Assembly: GCA_024234435.1 (NCBI GenBank)
Contig: JACKOF010000001.1
Coordinates: forward strand, 558,001-622,000
From: Pseudomonadales bacterium
GTDB taxonomy: Bacteria > Pseudomonadota > Gammaproteobacteria > Pseudomonadales > Porticoccaceae
Reading direction: 5' to 3'
Length of the DNA: 64,000 bases
Numbering within the stretch: position 1 is the first letter of the stretch; every line of letters starts with the position of its first letter. Under the pieces are notes generated by a model that saw only the letters and a list, made by a program, of their open reading frames with translations, was not told where the DNA came from and searched no databases. Shown here one piece after another: positions 8,944 through 17,772 of the stretch. The translations under genes and the position numbers were made by a program.

Positions 8944-9690
8944 ATGCTGACCGATAATGCCGAGTTTCAACAGCTCAATGCGTCTTTCGGGGAGGATTGC
9001 GTCAAACGGGCCAATGCCAGCGCAGTGGCTTTGTTACTGCATGATCGCAAACAACCAAGCCAGCCTGTAAATTTTCTCTTTCATACCGGTGTGCAGGACT
9101 GGATCATCGATCTCTATGCCCGCAGTATTCATCAATACGATCCCATGTTGCAGCATGCATTGAATGATCACCCCGAATGCGGTTTTACAGGGGTTAATTA
9201 CAAAGATGCGCAGATGGTGCCGGTATCGTATCAGGCCGAAAACCAGCGTTACTGGCAAACCCTTGGGCAGGAGGGTTTTTGGGAAACCGCTACCTGCAAG
9301 AAGGTTTTGTCGAAGGATTTATCTCTGGTCATCGGTTTAATGATGTTTGAACCTGAGCGGCGCAAAGGTTGGCATCTTGGCGTGGATCGGGCGATGAATA
9401 CACTGGATAGCTGGCTTGGTTCAGCTAAGGATTATCTGGTTGAGGAGTCGTTGCGTGCTCATTTTTTTGCCAGGCCGATGCCTGGAACGACGTTGCCGGG
9501 CGATATCGTTGCCCTGTTGACGAAAAGAGAGCAACAAGTTGTTTTCGAATTGATGAAGGGATACAGCAACAAACTCATTGGTCGCGAGTTGTGTCTTTCA
9601 ATATATACGGTGGAAAACCACCTGAAACGCATCTATAAAAAGCTGGGAGTCAGTGGGCGCACTCAGTTGCTGGCTCGTCTGGGACACTAA
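8944..9690 (+). CDS. LuxR-family transcriptional regulator
   Basis: The 248-residue protein has a C-terminal LuxR helix-turn-helix (residues about 185-245: LTKREQQVVFELMKGYSNKLIG, then STYTVENHLK-like IYTVENHLKRIYKKLG). The N-terminal 170 residues do not match a response-regulator receiver; they are rich in Trp and Tyr and could be a ligand-binding domain, possibly for a small hydrophobic molecule. GGAG at 8933-8936 precedes the ATG. No luxI-like synthase lies in the window, so it is probably a solo regulator. A 20-bp dyad immediately downstream is a plausible target. Confidence 0.88.
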   Translation: MLTDNAEFQQLNASFGEDCVKRANASAVALLLHDRKQPSQPVNFLFHTGVQDWIIDLYARSIHQYDPMLQHALNDHPECGFTGVNYKDAQMVPVSYQAENQRYWQTLGQEGFWETATCKKVLSKDLSLVIGLMMFEPERRKGWHLGVDRAMNTLDSWLGSAKDYLVEESLRAHFFARPMPGTTLPGDIVALLTKREQQVVFELMKGYSNKLIGRELCLSIYTVENHLKRIYKKLGVSGRTQLLARLGH

Positions 9691-9702
9691 CGGTTTATAG
9701 AA

Positions 9703-9722
9703 TATGACTGGTTTCAGTCATA
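9703..9722. promoter_or_regulatory. 20-bp dyad resembling a lux box
   Basis: TATGACTG-gttt-CAGTCATA is a perfect 8-bp inverted repeat with a 4-base centre, 20 bp overall, the usual size of a LuxR-type operator. It sits just after the luxR-like gene and 50 bases before the next start. Binding is inferred from form and position only. Confidence 0.5.
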
Positions 9723-9724
9723 GA

Positions 9725-9738
9725 CCCGCGACCGCGGG
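9725..9738. promoter_or_regulatory. GC-rich dyad next to lux-box-like site
   Basis: CCCGCG-ac-CGCGGG is a perfect 6-bp inverted repeat only two bases after the preceding dyad. It is not followed by a T run, so a terminator is unlikely. It could be a second operator or part of one composite site. Confidence 0.35.
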
Positions 9739-9772
9739 ATGCGTACATTAGATTTAATAAAAGGAGCTAACA

Positions 9773-10489
9773 ATGCTGCAATCAAATAACGACCCCTTAT
9801 TCAAAAGAACATTAGTCATTTGTGGTTGGTCCGGGCTGCTGGCTGTGATCTTTTTTGTTATTGGTGGTTCGGTCTTGGGAGGCATGATTCCTCCCCTGTT
9901 CAGTGCCGATGAATCCGCCCTGGAGTTTGTCCGCAAAGCCACCGAGAATTTGTTTCAAATTCGGGTCGGCACGGTATTTATGATTATTGCGTTGACTTTC
10001 CTGGGTCCTATGGGGGCGGGCATATTTTTGCAAACACGACGTTTTGAACGCACCGCTGGCTTGTCCTATGTTCAATTAATGATGGCAGGACTGGGAACCA
10101 TAATCGCTATTCTGGTGGGCTTTAGCTGGGCCATGATGGTTTATCGAGTCGATGCCGCTCACGCCATTAATGTTCAGATGTTTGCCGATTTGGCTTACTT
10201 TCTGGCGCTGTTTTCGGCACCCGTTTTCTGTAGTTGGTGTGTCGCGATTGCATTGCCTATCCTGTTCGCTGAAGAAGGTCGTGAGCCTTTCCCTCGCTGG
10301 GTTGCTTACCTCAATATCTGGGCAGCGGTCTTATATGTACCAGGCCAGCTTATTCTGTTTTTTAAGGATGGCTTATTCGCCTGGCACGGTATCGTTGCTA
10401 TGTGGATTCCTTATATCGCCTTTTTTCTCTGGATACTGATTTCCAGTTTAACCCTGTTGCAGGCAGCAAAAAAAGTGCAGCCTGAATAA
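9773..10489 (+). CDS. polytopic membrane protein of unknown function
   Basis: The 238-residue protein has about six hydrophobic segments (near residues 15-42, 65-85, 100-125, 140-165, 175-195 and 205-230) and no recognisable catalytic motif. A strong AAGGAG at 9761-9766 precedes the ATG. It is followed after three bases by an oxidase subunit III-like gene, so the two are probably cotranscribed and may form one membrane complex. I do not recognise the family. Confidence 0.8.
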   Translation: MLQSNNDPLFKRTLVICGWSGLLAVIFFVIGGSVLGGMIPPLFSADESALEFVRKATENLFQIRVGTVFMIIALTFLGPMGAGIFLQTRRFERTAGLSYVQLMMAGLGTIIAILVGFSWAMMVYRVDAAHAINVQMFADLAYFLALFSAPVFCSWCVAIALPILFAEEGREPFPRWVAYLNIWAAVLYVPGQLILFFKDGLFAWHGIVAMWIPYIAFFLWILISSLTLLQAAKKVQPE

Positions 10490-10492
10490 TCG

Positions 10493-11104
10493 TTGAGTTT
10501 TAGATTGCGAACCCAACCGACGGTGCAAAATACGCCCGACAAACCCGTGTTGAAAACCAAAATACCGGGAGAAGAGGGTATTTGGGTTTTTGTGGCGGGA
10601 GACCTGATTGTATTCGCTGTCTTTTTTATCCTTATCGCTTTGGGACACATTCAACAGCCGGAAGTATTTGCGGCGTCTCGTCAGCATCTGGATTTGTGGA
10701 CAGGTATTGTTAACACGTTGCTATTGTTGACCGGTTCCTGGTTTGTGGCGCTGGGCGTCGAAAAATGCCGAACCGGGCACGACAGCTCCGTGAGTGGCTA
10801 TTTTTCATTAGCACTTTTATGCGCCTTTGGTTTTGTTATAAACAAGGTCTTTGAATGGGGTGACAAAATAAGCGCGGGGTTTAATCCGTCAACCAATGAT
10901 TTTTTCATGTATTTCTTTGTGTTTACCGGTATTCATCTCGTGCATGTGCTTATTGGCATTGCCGTATTGTTGGTGTTAAGAGCTACCAGCCGCAAGCCGA
11001 CTATCAATACCGCGAATATTCGCACTTGCGAGAGTGGCGCTATTTTCTGGCATTTGGTTGATCTGCTATGGATTGCGCTGTTTGCACTTTTTTACCTTCT
11101 ATGA
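10493..11104 (+). CDS. cytochrome c oxidase subunit III-like protein (NorE-type)
   Basis: The 203-residue integral membrane protein carries the subunit III hallmarks PGEEGIWVFVAGDLIVFAVFF near the N-terminus, and FFVFTGIHLVHVLIGI plus CESGAIFWHLVDLLWIALFALFYLL near the end, with five or so membrane helices. The first in-frame start is TTG 10493, three bases after the previous stop. Short standalone forms of this family are annotated NorE, near nitric oxide reductases. No oxidase subunit I or II, and no NO reductase, is in the window, so its partner is unknown. Confidence 0.85.
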   Translation: MSFRLRTQPTVQNTPDKPVLKTKIPGEEGIWVFVAGDLIVFAVFFILIALGHIQQPEVFAASRQHLDLWTGIVNTLLLLTGSWFVALGVEKCRTGHDSSVSGYFSLALLCAFGFVINKVFEWGDKISAGFNPSTNDFFMYFFVFTGIHLVHVLIGIAVLLVLRATSRKPTINTANIRTCESGAIFWHLVDLLWIALFALFYLL

Positions 11105-11114
11105 CGGCCCATCC

Positions 11115-11393
11115 ATGACGAATAAACAGGCTTTGATTACTCACCCGTTTACGTTGACCTGGCTGCTTCTGGTTGTTGCTACCGGTATTGGCTGGTGGTT
11201 TGGTCAAACCGCCCAGAGTACGCAGGGAAATGTTTCATTGGCAGTGTCTGGTGTCATTATCATGGCTTTTGTGAAAATCTGGCTGGTGGGGTTTCAGTTT
11301 ATGGAATTGAAACATGCACCGCGTTGGCTGCGACACACTTTTGATGCGTGGTGTGTGGCGATTTGCGCTGCATTACTGATTATTTGCCTTTGA
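11115..11393 (+). CDS. cytochrome c oxidase subunit IV / NorF-like small membrane protein
   Basis: The 92-residue protein has about three hydrophobic helices with a central IIMAFVKIWLVGFQFMELKHAP, typical of prokaryotic oxidase subunit IV proteins. I choose the ATG at 11115, 10 bases after the subunit III-like stop; the frame is open further upstream but would overlap that gene. The III-IV pairing repeats the NorE-NorF arrangement, again without a catalytic subunit. Confidence 0.8.
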   Translation: MTNKQALITHPFTLTWLLLVVATGIGWWFGQTAQSTQGNVSLAVSGVIIMAFVKIWLVGFQFMELKHAPRWLRHTFDAWCVAICAALLIICL

Positions 11394-11539
11394 CTCCCTA
11401 GATATACCATTTTTCGGGTTATTTGTTTTCCGATATTGAAAGTGGTTGGGCAGGGCAGCCATGCTGCTTTTGTTTTATCTGTAACGCCATAATCGGGCAC
11501 TGTTACTGCCAGCATTATTAAAAAAGCTAAAAGGAAAAT

Positions 11540-11965
11540 ATGATGAATCCGAATGAAATTTTCTTACCTGTTTTGACCATGTTTTTACTCACTATGCTGG
11601 TTTGGGTTTACCTGTTTGCCAAACGAATCCCTTTCATCAATGAAAACTTTGTGGATGAAGAAATAACGTCACAGGCGTTACAGGAACGGTCACCTCCAGA
11701 TGTTTCAAACCCTTCCGATAACCTGAAAAATTTGTTTGAGCTACCGGTGATTTTTTATGCCGTAGTGCTGGCCATATTTACCCTTGGTCTGGTCGATCCA
11801 ACCTATTTGATAACGGCTTGGGTATTTGCCATTTTTCGAGTGCTGCACAGCCTGATTCATTGCACTTTCAATCATGTAATGGCGCGCTTTGGCATGTATC
11901 TGGTTGCAAGTGCAGCTTTGTGGTTCATGGTTATTCGAATGGCTTATCAGCTGGTTGCAGGCTGA
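11540..11965 (+). CDS. MAPEG-family membrane protein
   Basis: The 141-residue protein has four predicted helices. FELPVIFYAVVLAIFTLGLVD followed by WVFAIFRVLHSLIHCTFNHVMARFGMYLVAS matches the MAPEG family (membrane-associated proteins in eicosanoid and glutathione metabolism), including the Arg-x-x-His and Asn segment. Bacterial members are mostly uncharacterised. AAGGAAA at 11531-11537 serves either of two ATG codons (11540, 11543). A short GCAGC-cat-GCTGC hairpin followed by TTTTGTTTT lies upstream at 11455-11476 and may weakly end the previous transcript. Confidence 0.82.
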   Translation: MMNPNEIFLPVLTMFLLTMLVWVYLFAKRIPFINENFVDEEITSQALQERSPPDVSNPSDNLKNLFELPVIFYAVVLAIFTLGLVDPTYLITAWVFAIFRVLHSLIHCTFNHVMARFGMYLVASAALWFMVIRMAYQLVAG

Positions 11966-12040
11966 GTTCTATTTAAATTGTTAACGAGCGCCGCTATGAC
12001 ACGGCGTGTGAAAAAGAAAAACTTTAAAGAGAGAAACTGC

Positions 12041-12964
12041 ATGAATGAAATAGTCGACCCGGAAGGTTATGTCCCTGCGACTGACCACCCGAAATGGAAT
12101 CAAAGCCTGGTGTGTCACTGTTATGACCCCGATACCAAAGTGGGTTGTTTTATTCGTGTAGGGATTCAAGAGAACCTAAACGAATCTAATACCTGGTTTG
12201 TGTTCTTTAAAGATGGCAAGCCGCTGTTCACTCGCGCCAATATGAACTTGCCTTACACACCTGAAAGAATGAACCCCGGCATGAAAATCGCCGGTATGGA
12301 AATCACCGTTCTTGAGAAACTCAATAAAGTGAGGGTGCAGTTTGACGAAGCAGACTTTGCTTGTGATCTGGTGTGGGAAGGCATCTTTAACCCGCCGATG
12401 AAAGATTGCGTTGAGATGAGCCAGGATGAAGATGGCTCTTTTGCCCGCGAGATGATGAATGTACACCTGGAAGGCCCGTATCGCATCACGGGCAGCATTA
12501 CTATTCGCAATAAAGAAACAATCGATATTAATGGCACGGGTTACAGAGATGTATCCTACGGCCCCCGCAACTGGGACGCGATGCAGCATTATCGCCTGGC
12601 CTGGCCGTACTTTCCTGAAAGAAATATTACTTTTGCGATCGTGCACGGTGTTTCTACCGATAACCACAGCGCCTATCTGAAAATGATGCACGATGGTGAA
12701 GACTGGATTGGCATTAAAAGTGTTGATGCCAAGAATACTTATGGTGAAGACGACATGGCGATTAAAACCATGGACTGGACCATCGTCGATGAGAAAGATC
12801 GTACCTGGCAATTTACCGCCAAATATATTTTTAACTGGCTGTTCCCGCTCGATACCTTTGTGCTCACCGAGCAATTTATGGAATACACCTTAAGCGATGG
12901 CAGCGTGGGTTATGGATTGGCCGAAAGTGGTTACCGGCTGCCCTGGGAAGGTAATGGCGGTTAA
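12041..12964 (+). CDS. CrtC/AttH-like protein, paralogue 1
   Basis: This 307-residue protein of a largely uncharacterised family is closely related to the next gene: both begin DPEGYVPATD and share NPPM-DCVEMSQDE, MMNVHLEGPYRITGS, YGPRNWD, YRLAWPYFP and a GYGL-E-GYR ending. The central Y/W-GPR motif and overall plan suggest the two-lobed lipocalin-like fold of hydroxyneurosporene synthase (CrtC) and AttH; that link is from memory and moderate. No signal peptide is seen. The ATG at 12041 follows AAGAGAGAAA; the upstream in-frame ATG codons lack a site. CrtC hydrates isoprenoid double bonds, so terpenoid hydration is a hypothesis. Confidence 0.78.
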   Translation: MNEIVDPEGYVPATDHPKWNQSLVCHCYDPDTKVGCFIRVGIQENLNESNTWFVFFKDGKPLFTRANMNLPYTPERMNPGMKIAGMEITVLEKLNKVRVQFDEADFACDLVWEGIFNPPMKDCVEMSQDEDGSFAREMMNVHLEGPYRITGSITIRNKETIDINGTGYRDVSYGPRNWDAMQHYRLAWPYFPERNITFAIVHGVSTDNHSAYLKMMHDGEDWIGIKSVDAKNTYGEDDMAIKTMDWTIVDEKDRTWQFTAKYIFNWLFPLDTFVLTEQFMEYTLSDGSVGYGLAESGYRLPWEGNGG

Positions 12965-12995
12965 CCACTTCAACGAATAAATGAGAGAAAGACGA

Positions 12996-13940
12996 ATGAG
13001 CGAACAAAAGCAATGGGACCCGGAAGGCTACGTACCGGCTACCGATAACGAAAAATGGAATCAGAGCTATTTTTACGGTTGTTATGACCCGGATACCCGT
13101 ATTGGTTGCATGATTAGAGTGGGTATTCTGGAAAACCAGAAAGAGTCCAACGGGTTTGTGATTTTTTTCAAAGACGGTGAGCCGTTGTTTACCCGTATTA
13201 ATATGAACCTTCCTTATTTCAGCGAAAGGCTGGCTGACGGGTTTGAAATTGCAGGTGTTAAATTTACGGCATCTGAACCATTACAAACATCCCGCATTCA
13301 GTTTTCCAGCAAGGATTTTTCTTTCGACCTGACCTGGGAAGGGATCTATAACCCACCCATGATTGATTGTGTGGAAATGAGTCAGGATGAGGAAGGCACA
13401 TTTGCAAAAGAGATGATGAATGTGCACCTTGAGGGGCCATACCGAATCACCGGGTCTGTTACCACTCGCGATGAGGGAGTGGTGAGTATTAATAATGGCA
13501 GCGGTTATCGAGATCTGAGTTATGGCCCTCGCAACTGGGACATTATGCATACTTATCGTTTAGCCTGGCCCTATTTCCCGGGCAAAAATATCACCTTTGC
13601 AACTGTTCACGGTCAGTCCATTCATGGCCAGTCTGCTTATCTCAAAATGATGCACGACGGTAGCGAGTGGTTGGGGGTGAAATCGATGACACCTAAAAAT
13701 GAATATTACGACGACAACAAGGGGATTAAATCCATGCACTGGAAAGTGGTGGATGAGAAGGGACGGGAATGGGAGTTCACCGCCAAGAATATCTTCCGCT
13801 GGTTTATTCCCCTCGATACGTTCTGCATGACCGAACAGATTATGGAATATCAACTTGTTGGCGAAAACGGTGAAACCACCGTGGGGTATGGTTTGGGCGA
13901 GTGTGGCTATCGTTTTCCGTTTAAGGGTAATGGTGGTTGA
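12996..13940 (+). CDS. CrtC/AttH-like protein, paralogue 2
   Basis: The 314-residue tandem paralogue of the preceding gene starts 31 bases after it. Shared blocks run the full length, for example DPEGYVPATDNEKWNQS, ILENQKESNGFVIFFKDGEPLFTR, YGPRNWDIMHTYRLAWPYFPGKNITFA and AYLKMMHDGSEWLGVKS. The ATG at 12996 has GAGAGAAAG upstream; an earlier in-frame ATG at 12981 has none. The pair probably arose by local duplication, but they differ enough that both have been kept for some time, possibly as a heterodimer or with different substrates. Function is unknown. Confidence 0.78.
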   Translation: MSEQKQWDPEGYVPATDNEKWNQSYFYGCYDPDTRIGCMIRVGILENQKESNGFVIFFKDGEPLFTRINMNLPYFSERLADGFEIAGVKFTASEPLQTSRIQFSSKDFSFDLTWEGIYNPPMIDCVEMSQDEEGTFAKEMMNVHLEGPYRITGSVTTRDEGVVSINNGSGYRDLSYGPRNWDIMHTYRLAWPYFPGKNITFATVHGQSIHGQSAYLKMMHDGSEWLGVKSMTPKNEYYDDNKGIKSMHWKVVDEKGREWEFTAKNIFRWFIPLDTFCMTEQIMEYQLVGENGETTVGYGLGECGYRFPFKGNGG

Positions 13941-14023
13941 GTTATCAATACGCACGTAAACAGGCTTAATATGGAAAGCTAATGCGTCGATACGATTGCT
14001 CGGCAACATTAACGTTTGATTGG

Positions 14024-14053
14024 CAGGAACCTGATATTCAGGTTCCTGTTTTT
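14024..14053 (+). terminator. Rho-independent terminator
   Basis: CAGGAACCTG-atatt-CAGGTTCCTG is a perfect 10-bp stem followed by TTTTT. It ends the long + strand F420/CrtC-like block before the convergent acyl-CoA dehydrogenase gene. Confidence 0.9.
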
Positions 14054-14090
14054 CCCTTCAATGATGCGGCGGTTATTTCTAAAAAAGAGT

Positions 14091-15758
14091 TTAAGCCGCG
14101 GGCCATGCGCGTTTGATAATGGCGTCAATATCAACAAAGCTTGGTATTGAGCCAAAGGCGTACCCACTCTGGCCTTCAAGCCGAGTCAGGCAAAAAGCGT
14201 CAGAAACAGCATTGGGTGCATATTTAATTAACTGTGACGCTTGCATAGCAACAGCCATGCGCTCTGCGAGGTAACGGGCGTCCAGTTCTGGCATATTGTC
14301 CTCAAATACCAGTTTCTTTATTTCGGTGATGGTCGCATCCAGTCGTCGATCTTCACCCCTTACGGCATCTAATTCCGCAAAAAAGGCCTCGCCCGCCAAA
14401 GGCTCTTTGCGGAATGCTCTAAGAATATCCAGGCTAATGACATTTCCCGGCCCTTCCCAAATTCCATGGATAGGGGCTTCTCGATAAATCCGGGGTATGA
14501 CGGATTCCTCTATATAGCCTACGCCCCCCAGTGTCTCCATGGCTTCATGTACAACAGAAACCACTCGCTTGTTAATCCAGTATTTGGCAACAGCCACTGT
14601 GATTCGCCCAAATGCACGTTCGTCTTCATTGGTTGACGATGCATCAAATGCTCGGGCAACGCGCATCATCAATGTGGTAGCAGCTTCTGATTCAATGGCC
14701 ATGTCTGCCAGAACTTTGCGCATTAATGGTTGATCTATCAGGCGTTTATCAAATGCGGTTCGGTGCAAGCAATGGTGAATTGACTGTGATAGTGCCTGCC
14801 GCATCATTCCCGTGGGAATCAGTGCACATCCAAAACGCGTGTGAAGCATAAATTCCATAACAGTGGGTATGCCTCTACCTTCTTCTCCGATCAACCAGCC
14901 ATGAGTGCTTTCAAATTCCAGTTCGGTTGATGCGTTAGATTTATTGCCGAGCTTGTCTTTAAGCCGCTCAAGAGAAATTGGGTTTCGTGTGCCATCAGGC
15001 AGCCAGCGTGGTACAAGAAAGCAACCGGGGCCATTTGCAGTTTGAGCCACCACGAAAATAACGTCAGCACCTGCGGCTGAGCAAAACCATTTATGACCAG
15101 TGATAAGATATTCTTCGCCGGGGCCGGTCTTTCCAGTAGGTTTAGCAAGAGTTGAGTTGCTGCGGATATCCGAGCCACCCTGCTTTTCAGTTGAAGTAAA
15201 AGCAATGCTAACACCGGTCTTTTCCCAGTGGGGAATAGGGCGCGAGTCGTACTGAGTGGAAAGCATTAGGCTTTCCCATTGTTTGGCCATTTCTGGTTGC
15301 TTGCGCAACATGGGCACAATCCCATAAGTGATGTCAGTCGGACAGAGCACGCCGCATTCAAGCTGAGAAAACAGTATCTCTGCCGCACCCCGGGCAACGT
15401 GGCCGCCGGTTTTGTTATGTATCCAGGGCATTGCGTGAACTTCATGCTCCCAAGCTAAACCCATCACATCATGCCAGGCGGGGTGAAATTCAACCGTGTC
15501 CACTCGCTGCCCAAAGCGATCAAAGCGGCGCAGCTCTGGACCGTTGTTATTGGCCAGTGAAGCTTTGTCGATCCATTCAGGGTCGAGTACCTTGGCACCA
15601 AGGCTTGTCAGGTTTTTTATCGCCCAATCACCACCTTCTCTGATAACGCCTTCTTTCAAAGCGAGATCCATATCGAACGCATTAACATTCTCTAAAGGCG
15701 GAGGCATGTTTTCTACGGTGTGAGTTCGCAATTCTGTTCTGGGTTTGAGGTAGCTCAT
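14091..15758 (-). CDS. acyl-CoA dehydrogenase, AidB-like
   Basis: This is a 555-residue flavoprotein of the acyl-CoA dehydrogenase superfamily. The FAD/substrate segment SIAFTSTEKQGGSDIRSN near residue 170, GHKWFCSA, and ETLGGVGYIEESVIPRIYREAPIHGIWEGPGNV near residue 420 identify the AidB-type branch, longer than the usual 380-residue enzymes. It oxidises an acyl-CoA or does a related reaction in the cytosol. GAGGAAA precedes the ATG. It lies downstream of an acyl-CoA ligase and a TetR gene on the same strand, so it likely acts on the CoA ester made by that ligase, perhaps branched or terpenoid. Confidence 0.9.
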   Translation of the reverse strand: MSYLKPRTELRTHTVENMPPPLENVNAFDMDLALKEGVIREGGDWAIKNLTSLGAKVLDPEWIDKASLANNNGPELRRFDRFGQRVDTVEFHPAWHDVMGLAWEHEVHAMPWIHNKTGGHVARGAAEILFSQLECGVLCPTDITYGIVPMLRKQPEMAKQWESLMLSTQYDSRPIPHWEKTGVSIAFTSTEKQGGSDIRSNSTLAKPTGKTGPGEEYLITGHKWFCSAAGADVIFVVAQTANGPGCFLVPRWLPDGTRNPISLERLKDKLGNKSNASTELEFESTHGWLIGEEGRGIPTVMEFMLHTRFGCALIPTGMMRQALSQSIHHCLHRTAFDKRLIDQPLMRKVLADMAIESEAATTLMMRVARAFDASSTNEDERAFGRITVAVAKYWINKRVVSVVHEAMETLGGVGYIEESVIPRIYREAPIHGIWEGPGNVISLDILRAFRKEPLAGEAFFAELDAVRGEDRRLDATITEIKKLVFEDNMPELDARYLAERMAVAMQASQLIKYAPNAVSDAFCLTRLEGQSGYAFGSIPSFVDIDAIIKRAWPAA

Positions 15759-15818
15759 TGGTTTTTCCTCGTTCTTTTACTTCGGAGTGGGTGAGGTGGT
15801 TGCACCTAGCCTCCGGGT

Positions 15819-17702
15819 TTAGATGCTTTTCTGCAGGGCCTCTACTTTGAAAGCAAACGTAAATGGCCCCAGTGCTGCTTCTAATTTCTTTATTTTATTT
15901 TCTGTTTCGGCTTCGCTGTCTTGCGCTAGTTCCACAATGGCCGTTGTTCGACCACCATCTTCGGAGATTTTGATGCTGATGCTCTCTGTTGGCATTGACG
16001 TCAGGCATTGCTCTTTAACCACGCGGAGAATTGCATCGTTTCGCAAAGGTGGTTTGGATACCTTGCCGACTCCGGTCAATGGGATAGCATCAATTACCAC
16101 AATTTCTACTGGTACAGCTGCCCGCTCGGGGATGTTCTGCTGTGCAAAGAGAAGAATTTCGTCAGCGGTTGTTTTGGCGTTTGGCCGCAGCTCAATGTAG
16201 GCCATTGGCAATTCGCCTTTACTGGCATCGGGTTTGCCAACAGCGGCGGCGTGTAATACGTCTGGGTGGGACATGAGTGCATCATCAATCATGGCCGAGT
16301 CAATGTTATGCCCCCCTCGAATAATGACGTCTTTTTCTCGACCATAGATCCAGATAAAGTGGTCTTCATCGACGAAGCCGATATCCCCGGTAGTTGCCCA
16401 TTGAAGTTCGTCGGGACCACCTTCTATAAAAAACTCGGAATCTTTACTGCTGTCAACAAAGCCACTCATTGTGGTTGGTCCGGCTGCGATAATGGTTCCT
16501 CGTTCCCCTGGTTCAGCCGCCCGGACAAATTTATTCCCCTCGAGAATGGCTGACATCGCTTTGTGGAAGGGTACAACACGACCACAAGAACCAATTCGCG
16601 GCTCTACGTCAGATCCATAGTGAAAGGAGAGTATCCCGTGAAATTCTGTGCCGCCCCACACCTCTTTCAACCATATACCGTACTTTCGATGAAATGAATG
16701 GATGAGCTCTCGGGCAAGACTAGAACCACCCGAGGTGTACTCTTTTAATGTTGCGGGTCCGGGTCCGTCGTGGCTGAGAACGGCTGCGATTGTGGTGGGT
16801 GCTGTAGTGATTGATGTCATGCCAAATCGCTCGACAATATCCCAAAACCTTGGCACTAAATCTTTATTTCTAAAACCATCAGGGGTAAGAGAGACCAATG
16901 TTTGTCTGAACAGCAGACAACGCAATGCGTTAGCAATAGCTCCGCCTAGATGAAAGTTAGGCATTGCATGCCCGACAATTGCGTCTTCATCAGGACCCAT
17001 GGCGATACCGCATAACCAGGCTTGAATCAATTGGCCTTGGTGAGAGTGGCGGACGAGTTTTGGAGCTCCAGTTGTTCCGCCAGTATGCATATAAGCGCAC
17101 TCGATATCGCCGCTGCTGGCCGGGTTGAAATCAAGACCGCCAGTTCGTGATTCTTTGAGGGCTTCGTTAAATTTCTGCTCTTCGCCGGTAGCATCGCCAT
17201 AGATAAAAATCGTTTTTAAGCTGGTAACTGATTTTTTAATCGCGGCCAAGGTATTTTCATTATTGGCACCGCAGCTACTGTTGGCTGTTACTAAAATGGT
17301 TGCCTTGGCAGCTTTTATTATCTCTACGGTATGTTCCAATGATAGAAATGGGTTGATAGGCACATATCGCCCGGCAACTGCGCCTCCCCACATGGCGATC
17401 AAGGTTTCTGGTAAGTAAGGGCCTATAACGGCAACAATTGGAGGATTGCCGGCTGAATGTCGGTAAAACAAATTAGCTGCCTGCTCGACGAGAGACAGAT
17501 AAGTTGCAAAGTTAATATCTCTCGGGGAGAGGTCTTCAGGTGTTTCTATATGTTTGATAGCCGATTTTTCGGGGCTGCGGTTGGCTGCAATTTTTAATGC
17601 TTCATAGATTGTTTTGACAGGCATCATGTCAGAAAGAGAACATTTTTCTAATTGCCTTACTTCTTCAGCAGAGTTCAATGAATTTCTGAAAATATCGCTC
17701 AT
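15819..17702 (-). CDS. AMP-dependent acyl-CoA ligase with C-terminal extension
   Basis: The 627-residue ANL-superfamily ligase has the P-loop-like HTGGTTGAPKLVRHSH near residue 207, the middle motif EVWGGTEFHG, TGDIGFVDEDH and IYGREKDVIIRGGHNID near residue 465, and a catalytic lysine in LTGVGKVSKPPL near residue 545. It forms an acyl-adenylate and then the CoA thioester. After the usual end it carries about 70 extra residues ending in LEAALGPFTFAFKVEALQ, which I do not recognise. It is probably cotranscribed with the acyl-CoA dehydrogenase, 60 bases downstream. The substrate is unknown; terpenoid acids are plausible from context. Confidence 0.88.
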   Translation of the reverse strand: MSDIFRNSLNSAEEVRQLEKCSLSDMMPVKTIYEALKIAANRSPEKSAIKHIETPEDLSPRDINFATYLSLVEQAANLFYRHSAGNPPIVAVIGPYLPETLIAMWGGAVAGRYVPINPFLSLEHTVEIIKAAKATILVTANSSCGANNENTLAAIKKSVTSLKTIFIYGDATGEEQKFNEALKESRTGGLDFNPASSGDIECAYMHTGGTTGAPKLVRHSHQGQLIQAWLCGIAMGPDEDAIVGHAMPNFHLGGAIANALRCLLFRQTLVSLTPDGFRNKDLVPRFWDIVERFGMTSITTAPTTIAAVLSHDGPGPATLKEYTSGGSSLARELIHSFHRKYGIWLKEVWGGTEFHGILSFHYGSDVEPRIGSCGRVVPFHKAMSAILEGNKFVRAAEPGERGTIIAAGPTTMSGFVDSSKDSEFFIEGGPDELQWATTGDIGFVDEDHFIWIYGREKDVIIRGGHNIDSAMIDDALMSHPDVLHAAAVGKPDASKGELPMAYIELRPNAKTTADEILLFAQQNIPERAAVPVEIVVIDAIPLTGVGKVSKPPLRNDAILRVVKEQCLTSMPTESISIKISEDGGRTTAIVELAQDSEAETENKIKKLEAALGPFTFAFKVEALQKSI

Positions 17703-17772
17703 TGTGTTGATTTTCTCTAGGTTTAAGCTGGTATTGTTTTTAAAAACCGTGTTTAGGGCCCTTTTATCTTTT

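Noticed and set aside
12176..12874. A 232-codon minus-strand frame opposite CrtC-like paralogue 1
   Set aside because: The + strand product has a clear paralogue with conserved motifs; the minus product shows no family features.
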